Assembly: GCF_017591425.1 (NCBI RefSeq)
Contig: NW_024464918.1
Coordinates: 14,258,001 to 14,322,000 of the forward strand
Length of the DNA stretch: 64,000 nt
Direction: 5' to 3'
Source of the DNA: Ochotona curzoniae
Lineage: Eukaryota > Chordata > Mammalia > Lagomorpha > Ochotonidae
Shown: in pieces, positions 43,843 through 54,400 of the stretch
Position numbering within the stretch: position 1 is the first letter of the stretch
Layout: each line of letters starts with the position of its first letter
Notes under the pieces: model-generated
The model's database searches: none
Told to the model about the DNA's origin: nothing
Seen by the model: the letters and a program-made list of their open reading frames with translations, nothing else
Position numbers and translations under genes: made by a program

Positions 43843-44073
43843 TTAAGAGGGACCCACGAGGTTGGTTTCTCTGTTGAGGCACATCCTCAGCATTTCTGCC
43901 TCTATTTGTTGGGGGAGAAGTTCAACTGGCTTCAGTTCAACGTTGGGGTTGGCTCTGTTAAGGTATTTTGAAACAAACAAATCCAAATGCTTCTCATCCC
44001 ACTTAAAGATATGCTTGACATTCTGCCTGCTCAGATCCCAAATCTTGGCGTGTTTATGTTGTAGAGAGGACAT
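43843..44073 (-). CDS. Candidate small open reading frame, unrecognised (low confidence)
   Basis: A 76-codon minus-strand frame with an A at -3 of its start. The composition is protein-like: charged and aromatic residues are well mixed (start MSSLQHKHAKIWDLSRQNV, middle KWDEKHLDLFVSKYLNRANP, then VELLPQQIEAEMLRMCLN) and it reads as mostly helical and soluble, with no signal peptide or membrane segment. It lies in repeat-free DNA. I do not recognise a family. It could be an exon, a worn retrocopy or a chance frame. No clear splice sites or poly-A tail were identified around it. Confidence 0.2.
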   Translation of the reverse strand: MSSLQHKHAKIWDLSRQNVKHIFKWDEKHLDLFVSKYLNRANPNVELKPVELLPQQIEAEMLRMCLNRETNLVGPS

Positions 44074-44845
44074 TTTGCAAAACTAAAGTGAAGAAAGCAA
44101 ACTATAGCATCAACAGCCTTCTGGCCTCTCTGTTCTGTACTTCTGTCCCAATCTATAATAGACTCCATCTTGCTGCTGTAATTCAACCCATGTCACCTGC
44201 TGGTACCATGAGGCTCTACCTGATCCCTTTTACTTCCAGTTTTCCCAATTTCCTCTTGAAGTACTAGTATCCCTAAGTTAGAGGATTCTCTCTTTCTAAT
44301 GCTTATTTCTCATTTTTATTATTCTTTTCAATGTTTTCAAATGTATCCATCCATTACAGATTGACTCATGAATAAAGAAGGCTTACCCCACATCTACTGT
44401 GTGGTTTGGGAAATTGAACAATGCTGTGTAATAGGATGGTTAGAAGGAGAAGCAGCCCAGCAAAGGAAGGAGAGGGTGACTGGTATGTGTCTGTCTTGGT
44501 TTCCTGGGGCTATTCCCCTCACACTAAGCTGTGAGATCACACCAACTCTGAATGTTTGCAACAGGGCTATCAATCCTAATACCCTGCCCTCCTCACCACC
44601 AGTACCATGGACTTGAGCCAAGTGAGAGTTTCCCACTTGGCTAGTCTACATCAATTAATCCCAACAAGCCCACACATAAACTAAACAATATTAGTGAAAA
44701 TCTTCTCTGGAAGTTGTGTAAATGGGAGCCTAGCACTCTGACCCACAATGCTGTGAATATGTAAAACTGTGACTATTGGGCTATGTCTTCCACCATTCAG
44801 AGGAAGCTACTCATTAGCTGTGTGAAGATGCCAAGAACTGGGTGA
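44074..44845. other. Unique sequence, no gene recognised
   Basis: Opposed frames at 44368-44616 (plus) and 44394-44636 (minus) overlap almost fully and have no family resemblance. Confidence 0.4.
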
Positions 44846-45140
44846 TTATATGGAAGAGACAGAGTTAAGGAAGAGGAAAACTGAGTTGGAAGAAAGATGA
44901 AGGAAATGCAGGTGAACTGTAGAGGAGAAGGAGGAACTTAGAGGAATGGAAAGATGTAAATGAGAGAGAAAAAAGGAAAGAGCGAGATGAAAACAGTGAT
45001 GGGGAGAGAAACAGATGAAGAACAACGGAAGTACAAGTATGAGGAGAGAGGAGATAAAAGAGGAGCAGGTAGGAGAAGGGAGAGAAAGCACTGAGTGAAG
45101 AGATGAGGAAATGAAGCAGGAAGAACAGAAGAAAAAATGC
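44846..45140. repeat. Purine-rich (GA-rich) tract on the plus strand
   Basis: About 300 bases dominated by A and G, with repeated GGAGAAGG, GAGAGAAA and GAAGAAGA words and only scattered C and T. The 115-codon minus frame over it (Ser/Phe/Leu/His-rich) is the direct result of CT-rich complement and is not a gene. Confidence 0.85.
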
Positions 45141-45486
45141 TGATGCTGTCTCATAAGGTATCTGTTACAGACCACCCTTAAGGTCATATGCATCCTTGTA
45201 CATTCCAGTTTATACTTCAGCCAAGAGTGATAACCATATTAATGTCCTCAGTTGAACCAAATTCTATTGCAAGTATGGCTCTCATCAGCTTCATTCCAGA
45301 ATCCAAAGACACACAGGTTTTCCAGATGGACTCAAAATGCACAGATACCTATAATCTATGCTGATTACTTCCCTACAATAAGGAAGTGGGAAATCCTGAA
45401 AAAAAATAAATAAATAGCCTGGAAAGATTTTCATTTCTTTCCTCTTACTGCCCAGTCAGGATCTTGCCATCAGAAACCAATTCTCA
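45141..45486. other. Unique sequence, no feature seen
   Basis: About 350 bases between the purine tract and a SINE, with no recognised element. Confidence 0.45.
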
Positions 45487-45820
45487 AGTCTGGTACAGTA
45501 GCATAGAGCCTAAATCCTTGCATTGAATGCACCAGGATCTCAGATGGGCATCGGTTCTAATCCCAACTTCCCCGCTTCCCTTTCAGCTCCCTGCTTGTGG
45601 CCTGGGAAAGCAGTCAGGAATGGCCCAAAGCCTGGGGATCCTGCACCAGTGTGCGAGACCCAGAACAGGTTCCTGGCTCCTAGCTTCAGATTGGCTCAGC
45701 TCCAGCCGTTGCGGCCACTTAGGAAGTGAATCATCAGACAGAACATCTTCCTCTCTGTCTTTCCTCCTCTCTGTGTATATCTGACTTTGCAATAAAAATA
45801 AATTAATCTTTAAAAAAAAA
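45487..45820 (+). mobile_element. C-type SINE
   Basis: Sense: CTGGTACAGTAGCATAGAGCC head, GGCATCGGTTCTAATCCCAAC, GTGGCCTGGGAAAGCAGTC, CAGCCGTTGCGGCCACTTAGG and CTGACTTTGCAATAAAAATA. AACCAATTCTC before and AACAATTCTC after (from 45821) are a probable duplication. Confidence 0.93.
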
Positions 45821-45830
45821 AACAATTCTC

Positions 45831-46165
45831 TACCAAACATACAAAAGGAACTACTTGGAGGTTAAAAGGCAGCATTTGGAAGAAAATAATATTATACATT
45901 ATACCAAAATTTAATATGACTTTGTACAAAATAGCAATGTGATTGGTAATACAAAGATTTTCTAAAGTAGTTTAGTAATGATCCAAGATCATTCTCCTTA
46001 AAAAAATGAAAATGTATGTAAAAAAAAAAATCTAAAGTAGCTGAATCTTGTACCCATTGATGGTGCTGATTTACATAGACAGCATTTAACATGCCATCAT
46101 CATTATCCTATCAGTCTCCTGTCTAACACGCAAGCTAAAGACATTCAATGTACTGAGATGTTAAA
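45831..46165. other. Unique A/T-rich sequence, no feature seen
   Basis: No recognised element. Several short A runs. Confidence 0.45.
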
Positions 46166-46259
46166 TACACACACACACACACACACAGAGGCACACACAA
46201 TACACTCACACACACAAGCTCACTTGCTCTCTCTCTCTCTCTCTCTCTCTCCTCTCTCT
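46166..46259. repeat. Compound (AC)n-(CT)n microsatellite
   Basis: An (AC)n run of about 11 units, an interrupted CA-rich spacer, then about 16 CT units. Confidence 0.95.
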
Positions 46260-47440
46260 TTCTACATCTACCAGCCAAAATGGTAGTAAATGACAAAAGG
46301 GTGGGAGAGAAAAATCATTTTAGGCAGACAGATTAATATCAACTGGGATGAGAAAAAGATTATCTCCCCCTCCCTTCTGTACCAAGATAGTAACCTTAAA
46401 AAGGTTGAATAAAAGAAAACTAAATATTTAAGAGTAAAATGTGGTTATCAAGTGAGCAAAGGGGAAAAAAAAGGAGACAGCATTATAATAGTTGAGTCTG
46501 CCTCTGCTAGAGGAAGTAGCTTCAAATGTACTCGCTTTGACTTAAATGGAAGGCAAATTCAAATGAAACACAGTTTGTCCTTTGTAGTTGATAGTGTGAA
46601 CATTTTCAGATGTATTTTCTTTAAAAATGTTAAGTGAATTTAATTCTGATGAGAAGAACCAGGGGAAACACCCTGGGGAGATTATGTGTAGAGCAAAGGA
46701 TCACGTGTGTATACATTTTCCTTTTCTTGGGAGCTCTTTTTTTGACCATATATTTTGCTGATGCCTTGATAGTTTTATTGCCCCTTGGATGTCTCTACAA
46801 GTATGCTGAGAAAGCCAAAGGGATCTGTGACAAATGAAGCCAGGGCAGTTGGGGAATGTGAGGAATCGTAAAGCCACGGAGCTCCATCACCCTAACCACT
46901 ATGTAATTCTGAGCTGTACCAAGGCTAACAGAAAAGAACACTGCTTTCTAACGTGGGTGGCAAGCAGGGATGTACCCTTCACAGACGCTCAAAGACACAA
47001 AGATACAGGCAGAGGAAGAACACAAGAAACAGCAAAGCATGAGAAGAAAAAGCTGGAAACTGCAAGTGTAGAGAAAAAGGAAAAAATGATCGCAGGCAAT
47101 GGGAAAGAGATGGAGAGAGCAACCTTTAGCCTACATGCATCATCAGGTTTTTGGTTTTTATCACCTAGACCTAGACTGGGCTTTTCCATGGTTACCACAA
47201 AGACAAGCATTGCCAAGTCGGCATCCCCAGCTTCATTGGAAATCATCACTAAAATATCACTCTCCTTTTCCTTACCAAATCCAAGAACCTATTAGAGTCT
47301 TTGCTAACACAGCCTCCCTGGCAATCCCTGTCCCTAATACAGAGTATCTACTCCAAGTGCTTTTCTCCACCTCCCTCAAACTCAGACTAAATGCCCTCCA
47401 GCAACTATCCACCCAATTGTAGGCCTTACACAGGTAATGG
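46260..47440. other. Unique sequence with a 153-codon frame, judged non-coding
   Basis: The plus frame at 46834-47295 passes through an A/G-rich segment (Lys/Glu-rich middle). It has no recognised domain and is overlapped by minus and plus frames. No repeat placed. Confidence 0.35.
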
Positions 47441-47496
47441 ATTTATTTTATTTTATTTTATCTTATTTTATTTTATTTTGTTTTGTTTTGTTTTTT
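47441..47496. repeat. (ATTTT)n / (GTTTT)n microsatellite
   Basis: About seven ATTTT units with one interruption, then three GTTTT units. Confidence 0.93.
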
Positions 47497-47949
47497 CAAC
47501 ACCAGACTTTATTTCTAAGAAAAAGAAAAGAAATTAATAAAAGAATAATACCATGAGAAATAGATAAGAACCACCCCTCCACCTTTTTATTTCCAAAAGA
47601 AAAACAACCTAACAATCTTGAGTTATGTCTCTTTTTTGTCCTACCCCACAATGTGACAAGACTAAACCAGACAAACCAGGTTCTCTCAGCTGGCAGTCTA
47701 GTCTACCAGAGAACAAAGATAAAATAAAGTGACAGCTTGTGAATATTAATGGGGCAAATCAGCAAGGGTGAACAGGAAACAGTTGAAGTCATCTGCAAGT
47801 CCTAAAATCAGTTCCTAAAAGCCCAAATTCATCTCATCACTTCCCACTTAAGAATTCCACTATGAGGATGAATCTTTATTTCAGAAATAAACTTCTAAGA
47901 TGCCTCGAGATAAAAGAGGAGGAAGAAACACTGAAGCACCACAGGATCC
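47497..47949. other. Unique sequence, no feature seen
   Basis: No gene or recognised element. Confidence 0.45.
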
Positions 47950-48045
47950 TTCGTCACCTGTCTTCTCCCCACCAGGGCCCATCATGATGTCAAGCCTATC
48001 ATAGATGCTCAATAAATGTTTGTGGCATCGATGATGTGAAAAGCA
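47950..48045 (+). mobile_element. L2 or MIR 3-prime end
   Basis: CATCATGATGTCAAGCCTATC and ATAGATGCTCAATAAATGTTTG match the shared CAATAAATGTTTG end of L2-mobilised elements. Too short to choose between families. Confidence 0.55.
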
Positions 48046-48234
48046 GTGTTTTAAAATCAGCTTCCGAACAGGAATGAGCTTGAAAGCAGGCTGACCTTCT
48101 TCGGCATCACAGACATTGAAAATAGAAATCGTCCCCAGATAATACTTAAATAATGTTTTTATTTGAGGAGGGTGTCATTTCCGAAGTAAAAACAAAATTT
48201 TATAGGGCACCACATTCAGCATGTTTCTTTCCTT

Positions 48235-48365
48235 TTTAAATTTCCTCATTCACCCATTCACATATCCATTCATTGAGGCTGTATTACCGAATGCCTACTA
48301 CATGCCAAGCAAGATCAAAGTCTCTACAAGTAAAAGCCCAGCTCTCAAAGAGCTTACCTGTTCTC
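48235..48365 (-). mobile_element. L2 fragment
   Basis: CATTCACCCATTCACATATCC, ATGCCTACTACATGCCAAGC and AAGCCCAGCTCTCAAAGAGC then TTACCTG follow the antisense L2 3-prime end. Confidence 0.7.
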
Positions 48366-49111
48366 CATTTTCTCCACCCTCTACACCCAAGCTTTGATTT
48401 AATCATTACACACTTGAACCATTTCAATAGAAATTGCTTCCCTATTACAATTTCTCCCAACACATCTTATTCACTTCATAATAATCTTTCTTAAACATTA
48501 CTGTCGCTATATAGACCCTAACAGCTCCAAATATGTACAGTTCAAGTCATGACATATTTGTCAACCTAGCATTCCATATTGGATATAGTGCTAAGATTAT
48601 AAGATAAAGTTATATTCCTCAAGCTAACACTGCTTTAGCTACTTACTACTATGTAGAAGCATAGCCCAAACCTTAAGAGCTTAAAATAATCAATGAATAT
48701 TACCTTCCAATATTTAAGGATCAAGGATCTGGGAGAAGCTAGCCAATCAATATGATTTTGTAGTCATGTTGTCAGCCAGATATTTGAAGATCTGACTGAA
48801 GCTAGATGACCTGCTTTGAAAGGGCTTTTGTGTGTCATCACTGTTGGGAAACCCCAGTTCTTCAATATGTAGGTTTCTTACAAAGCTTCTTGAGCAACCT
48901 GCTGACATGGCAGAGAGCTACCTTGAGAGATGAAGAGAGAAAAAAAAAATCACAATGCCTTTACACTAAATATTTCATGGTATTGGAAGTCAGACATCAT
49001 CACTTCCGTAACAGTCTACTCATACTAAATATATACTACTACTAGCTTTGATTCTTCATATTAGAAATCTGCATAGTCTCTAAATCCAGATCAGACACTA
49101 GAAAATGGAAT
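48366..49111. other. Unique sequence, no gene recognised
   Basis: Short frames at 48273-48494 and 48806-49045 have no recognised family. No repeat placed. Confidence 0.4.
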
Positions 49112-49175
49112 TATAAGAGCATTTAGTCTGGCAGTTAAGATTCTGGCCCATGTTTAGAGTACCTTGGAATAACAA
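49112..49175 (+). mobile_element. Possible SINE head fragment
   Basis: GCATTTAGTCTGGCAGTTAAG and ATTCTGGCCCATGTTTAGAG resemble the head of the older lagomorph SINE (GCATTTGGCCTAGTGGTTAAG). It is short and lacks the rest. Confidence 0.45.
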
Positions 49176-49374
49176 CATAATTGAGACCTCATTGAGGAAA
49201 GGGAGCAAATACATGGAAAAATAAGAAAAAATGTGAGAGAATATCAAGTTCCACTTCTTTTTGGAGTTTACTTACAACCAAAAATCCACCTATACTCAAA
49301 GCCTAGCCTAATTACCCTTTTTTCAAATTTCTACATAGGGGTGTCCACGCTCAATCCTGAGGGGACTGCCCCTT

Positions 49375-49710
49375 ACACTGCGGCTTGAACATATTCCTTC
49401 CAACTTAACAGCCAATGTAACTGTTTCAAGAGGTGAAACCTTTGAGATGTAATCAGGCCATGAGGGATGCTCCCTGGTGAGTGGGATAATGGGCTTCCGG
49501 CCATTCTAAAGGAGGCTTCCTTCAGCCTTTGACTCAACTTGCCCTTATGCCTTCCACCATGTGAAGGCATGTCATTTTACCCCTCCAGGTGCCATGAGAA
49601 GCAGAAAGCAGCCCTCTTCAGTTAAATGGACTTTAGATATCTGTGTGTTTGCCAACTTCCCAGTCAGTAGTATTTTGCAATAGCAGCACAGATAGACTAA
49701 TACACAGTGG
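49375..49710 (+). mobile_element. MaLR (MST-type) LTR
   Basis: TTCAAGAGGTGAAACCTTTGAG, TAATCAGGCCATGAGGGATGC, GTGAGTGGGATAATGGGCTT, TTATGCCTTCCACCATGTGA, GCAGAAAGCAGCCCTC and TATTTTGCAATAGCAGCACAG then ATAGACTAATACA follow the MST LTR in order. It is a solitary LTR with no retroviral genes. Confidence 0.88.
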
Positions 49711-50676
49711 AAATACCATTTTTCCCCTGTAAGTTTGCCACACATTTCTACTCTCTTTTGTCCTTCAAATGCTATATATAATAACACTAGAGACATTGGT
49801 TGCCTGGATTCAAATTTCATATCAGAACCTACCTCACAGGTTTGTCATGGTCATTAAATATGTCAGCATTTATAAACTACTGACAACATTCCTTAACATG
49901 CTAAATTTGCTTTATAATATTTGCTAGATAATATAGACATCACTCTTTCATATCCAATCTGAGTTCCTTACTATCATCCATGGTGACTACTTAACTAAAC
50001 CACAAATATTGCTCGTGTGACCCATTTCAATTCCAGTTATATCCCAAATTCTCAATTATTTCACTTGTAGGTGTCTTAATGTATCTTCCAATTGTTTTTT
50101 TTTTTTACTGATATTCTTTCAGTTCTGTACTTTCTAGAATGCCTAGAAGAGAGCAAATTTTTATGTCAAAGGAATAAATGAAGAAGTTTATTTGCATTAA
50201 CCCCAAGAAACACTGTTACCCTCACAATTAAAAAAAGAACATGTTTGTTTGTCATGCCGTGTGATGCTCTAGTATCATAGGGTCAACCAAGTTATGATTA
50301 CAAGGTGTCTAATGCAGGCTACAAGGAGGGAGGGGGCATATGAAAATACCAAGATGGACATGCAGAGGAAACAGTGATGTGCACCTCAAAGAAGGGCAGG
50401 CCAGGCACTGCTATCGCACCAGGGGAAGCAAACGTCAATCTTATGAGATTGATAAATCTGTCACAGTCAGGTATTTTAAAATCATCACCAGTAAATGGTC
50501 CTTCTTTATTCCAGACTCAAACACCACAGAGTTTAGAGTCTGTGCACCCACACTTTTCCTTGATATTTTCTTTCCTCAAGAGTTCACAGCTTCTAGTCAG
50601 AGCCAAAATCTGTGCTGAATCATCTCCCATTTTTATAACTTGCTGTGATTCCCAGATAAAATACAAGGCCTGTGGT
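49711..50676. other. Unique sequence, no gene recognised
   Basis: Overlapping plus frames at 50340-50745 (92 and 123 codons) use the same DNA in different phases, the longer ending in the G-rich tract, and have no recognised domain. Confidence 0.4.
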
Positions 50677-50708
50677 GGGTGGGGGCTGGGGGTTGGGGGG
50701 TTGGGGGG
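50677..50708 (+). repeat. G-rich tract with a canonical G-quadruplex motif
   Basis: Five G runs of 3, 5, 5, 6 and 6 bases (50677-79, 50681-85, 50688-92, 50695-700, 50703-708) separated by loops of only 1-2 bases (T, CT, TT, TT). This meets the G3+N1-7 rule for an intramolecular quadruplex, with very short loops. Confidence 0.95.
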
Positions 50709-50784
50709 AGGAAATCCTTCCTCATTTCAGAAAGTTTCTGGGTAGTGCTAGATCGACAAATATATGACCAAACTGTTTTTAGAT

Positions 50785-50885
50785 TCATTGATTCCTTTGT
50801 GCATTCATGCATTTTTCAACCAGCCTGTATTAAGCACATGCTAGGCACATGGAGTTATGCTACTCAGCAGAATATCAGCAGCTAG
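50785..50885 (-). mobile_element. L2 fragment
   Basis: CATTCATGCATTTTTCAACC, TATTAAGCACATGCTAGGCAC and ACTCAGCAGAATATCAGCAG resemble the antisense L2 end. Confidence 0.6.
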
Positions 50886-50904
50886 GACTTCAAGCACCTT
50901 ACCT

Positions 50905-51130
50905 AGAATGTGTCACCCTCTCAGGCTCCAATGTTTTTTTTGTCAATAAAATGAGAAAGTTGGACATATCTCTAGGGTTGTTTTGACTTTTTAAAAAGTG
51001 CCATTTCTTTTCTAATTCTAATGCCTGTTCTGCTTTGCCAGGCAGGGTTGCTATGAAGATGAAGTTAGAAAATGTGCATGAAAGTGCTTTGAAAACTATA
51101 AAGCACTGTTCAAAATGTGAGGCAGTATCC
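50905..51130 (+). mobile_element. MIR-related SINE fragment
   Basis: TTTGTCAATAAAATGAGAAAG, GGGTTGCTATGAAGATGAAG, AATGTGCATGAAAGTGCTTTG and AAAACTATAAAGCACTGTTC follow the MIR3-like 3-prime end in order. Confidence 0.65.
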
Positions 51131-51504
51131 TCATTGTTGTTGCCATAGCCTAAAATTCCCTAGAGAAGTTTTCAAAGACCTTCTTGATAAAATCCTATCC
51201 AGAACCTAACAGGAAAGCTCTCCTTCAAACCTCACTGGGATCTCTTATGCTGCAGGGCAGTCCATAAGGTTGTGTCTGTGCATTAGCAACATTGGAACAA
51301 ATGCTTCTCAGAAAAAAAAATTACATATACATATGGGTGCATGTAATAAGATTCAATTATGAGATCTAGTCCAGGTCAAGAAGAAAAAAACCTCCATAAT
51401 CAGTAAGTGGTAACTGTTATGGTCACAGCATGGAGCACATGCATAACAAGAACGTTGGCGTTCTTGGGTTCTTTAAATAGCCACACAATCTTTACAAGGC
51501 AAGT

Positions 51505-51690
51505 GCATCAGATATTCTACAGCATTTCACTAAGCATTTTACAAGTATTATTTATGGAGTAGGTGCTAATACAGATTCCATTTCACAGATGAGGAAGCAT
51601 GGACCAAGAGACTCTAACCTGTCCAATATCTATAGCAAGCCAGAATTAGAAATAAAAGCCACGTGAACTGAAATCTAGTGTGACTACGAC
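51505..51690 (-). mobile_element. MIR fragment
   Basis: CACTAAGCATTTTACAAGTAT, CCATTTCACAGATGAGGAAGC and AGCAAGCCAGAATTAGAAATA resemble the antisense MIR core with its ACAGATGAGGAAAC centre. Confidence 0.75.
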
Positions 51691-52369
51691 AAGCTGGACA
51701 TCAGCTGCAATCCAAAGGCAGTACATGAATAAAGGTAAACTATGAAACCATCCTTAGCTTTTTCTGAACAGTAAATGAAAATGTTGGCATCAGCTCAGGT
51801 TTGGGAGATGACTACAGCTTCTGGCTTAGCACAGGATTAAACCTCTAACACAGCTATCCATCAATGTTTTCGATTACATATTCCATTTAAGAAAAATAAT
51901 AAAACTGTGTCATGCAATCCAATACAAACACATTCATGTACATATATGATATTAATATACTAGATACATATTAAAATAAATAAAAAATACAACTTCAGAT
52001 GAGAAACATCAATATAAACACTAATATTTCTCCCTCAAACTCCAATGGGTTGCTACAAGCAATCTCTGGGGCAGAGACACTTTCTATAATGTTGGATAAG
52101 AATGATGTGCTTTGTTTATTTTGCTTCTGTTTCCTTTTTGGGCTCAGTGTCAGAGCTTGCCCTAGGGAAAAATGTCTGAGAACAGGTCTACCACCTCTGC
52201 CTTCCACTTCTCTTCCCTACCTACCTCCACCCCTTCTTTGCTCTCACCTACACTCTTGTGTCCCTCCTGCCCAAACTCCTAGGCATGCCTGTATCTTCTA
52301 GCATTCCCATTTCTGCTTCCATAAGCCCTCCTTTGAACCCAGGACATATGCCTCCTATTGTGACCAATA
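51691..52369. other. Unique sequence, no gene recognised
   Basis: The opposed 100- and 70-codon frames at 51995-52301 overlap and have no recognised family. Confidence 0.4.
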
Positions 52370-52520
52370 TTTGTGCATTTATCCATTCATTCACTCATTT
52401 ATTCATGCAGTCAGGGAGCACTGAGCACCTATTACAGACACTATAGAAGTTTGAGAGTCCAAAAGTAAACCAATCCCAGGCATGCTCAGATTCAGACATG
52501 AACTAACATCCACATGTTAA
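52370..52520 (-). mobile_element. L2 fragment
   Basis: TTCATTCACTCATTTATTCATG, GAGCACTGAGCACCTATTACAG and GAGAGTCCAAAAGTAAACCAA match the antisense L2 3-prime end. Confidence 0.75.
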
Positions 52521-53479
52521 TGAAGCTAGCATGAAGTTCAGAGTGCTGAGTTCCCTAAGAGGGACATGGGCTAGGTAATTTCCAACTGCAAGAATCAGGG
52601 TAAAATGTATGTGTAAGGAGGCTGATCCTCGAGAATGGGCAGGACTCAGAAGATGCAGGAACTACATACTTCAGGCTCAAGCAGTAATGGGGAGAAAAGG
52701 TGAAGAAACATCTTTAAGCAGAACAAAAACCATAAGCATGATAATACAAAGAGTAAAGAATTGATATTGTGTTCTATGGATAATGCATTCTAGGTAAGGA
52801 GAACAACTTTTATAGCAAAGGCAAAATAATGAAAACCCGGAGAGTGGCTGGAACAGGCAGAGAATGCAGAGTCTTGTAGGACTGGAGTAATTGGTGTGGT
52901 GCTGACCCTGTTAGTCATTGAGTGGGGGAGAATGTAGAACAGCTATCAACAGATTCACTTTCTAGAAAGATGGCCCTGGCTGCAGACTACAGAGTAGATT
53001 GGAAGACAGCAGGTAAGGGAGTTTAACCAACTGGATGTTTTCTTTCAAGAGTGGCTGCATGCCTCTGAAGAGGAACATTTTGGCAAGGCAAAAGACATCT
53101 GCCCTGGGAAATATTCCTAATGCATTTCTTAGTATTCTGGGGCATCCTGAAATTGCCATACAGCCAACCTGTTATCAGAACTAATTTCAGAAACTGCACT
53201 CCAAAAAGTAGACACAACCTCCCTGTCCTGACCCAACTCCTCTGCCCTTTTCAGACCAGCACATCTTTTCATAGCCTGGTGAGTTTAGGGAAAGGAGTCC
53301 TGGCCCCTCAGCCCTGCATACTCTGGAATGGGATGGGTTGGCTAGGAGGCAATTCTCCTAACAGGACAGACTCCTCTCTTGGTCAATCAGAAGCTCAGGA
53401 ATCATATTTCCCATATGGATCCCTGGGTGCTCTGGCTGGAGCTGACACACTGCCTCTTTAAATACATTATGAAAATTAT
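52521..53479. other. Unique sequence, no gene recognised
   Basis: Frames at 52962-53461 on both strands overlap. The longest (113 codons, plus) has no recognised domain. No repeat placed with confidence. Confidence 0.4.
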
Positions 53480-53760
53480 CAGCAATGTATCAAGGTGTCT
53501 TTCCAAAGTGGTATAAACTCCGGCCACACCACTTATTGCCATAAACCACACTTCCAGGTTTTTATTTATATGCGCATTAGTTCAATATGATTGGATCTGG
53601 AGGCAGCGGAGGGGATTGGGTAATTTATATATATATCAATAAAGGTCTCCAACCAGTCACTGGGTGCTCTAAGGGGAACAGTAGTTCCATTTAAAATATT
53701 AAGAACTGAAGAAATTGAAAATAACTCTCTATTTAGAGGCCAGGGATTAAGGTGTTTTGC
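53480..53760. other. Repeat-free block, candidate conserved noncoding element
   Basis: No transposon or open frame. It carries ATGCGCATTAGTTCAATATG, GATTGGGTAATTTATATATA and TATCAATAAAGGTCTCC, with several TAAT- and CCAAT/ATTGG-type words. Suspected only from texture. Confidence 0.3.
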
Positions 53761-54334
53761 AAGGAAGGTCTCAGCCTAGCCAGACTATGCTAAAAAGGCT
53801 GTTAAAATATCATTTTGTTTATAGTTAAACCATAGAATTCACCTTAACCCTTCATTTCGACTAAATTTTTTTCATGAATCATTGAACCTAACAGGAAGAC
53901 TGCACAGCGTGGTGAAAAGGTGGCAAAGTTCATAGATATCGGTCATCTTTTACTTACTAATGTCTATTTTCACTTTCTGCTGGGGAAAAAAAATCTTACC
54001 GAAGTTATCTCAATCCATCCATCAAGGTTGTCTGTGATCCTTGGTTCAGAAGGGCTCCTTGTCTGGATGCAGCCAATCAGTTTATCTCTCTCAAGATTTA
54101 CATATTGATTAACTACCAGATAGGCTTAAAATGGTGGACATCACATCTTCATGAAGAGACAGTTTCCACCACTCCAATGGGATTGACTAGTTTCTTTTTC
54201 CTGTGTGCATCTGTCCACTTTATGAGCTGTGTTTTAACCATCCAGTAGATCATTTTGCCTTCATTAATTAAATTTTCTGCTGCTTGCAATGAAGGAGTCT
54301 AAGTAAGTTGCTGGCAACCAGAAGCTAATGTTTA
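53761..54334. other. Unique sequence, no gene recognised
   Basis: A/T-rich, with no repeat placed and no frame above 62 codons. Confidence 0.4.
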
Positions 54335-54400
54335 AGCTTTACCCTGTCATTAACCAGCTCTGTGGCTCCAGATAAGTTACTTCCCTTCTGTGGGAAAGCC
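54335..54400 (+). mobile_element. MIR core fragment
   Basis: CCTGTCATTAACCAGCTCTG and TGGCTCCAGATAAGTTACTTC match the MIR core (CACTAACCAGCTGTGTGACC, GGCAAGTTACTTAACC). Confidence 0.6.

Noticed and set aside
44846..45193. 115-codon minus-strand frame with a membrane-like composition
   Set aside because: It is the complement of a purine-rich tract, so Ser, Phe, Leu and His repeats are forced by base composition.
46834..47295. 153-codon plus-strand frame
   Set aside because: No recognised domain. The Lys/Glu-rich middle comes from an A/G-rich stretch, and other frames overlap it.
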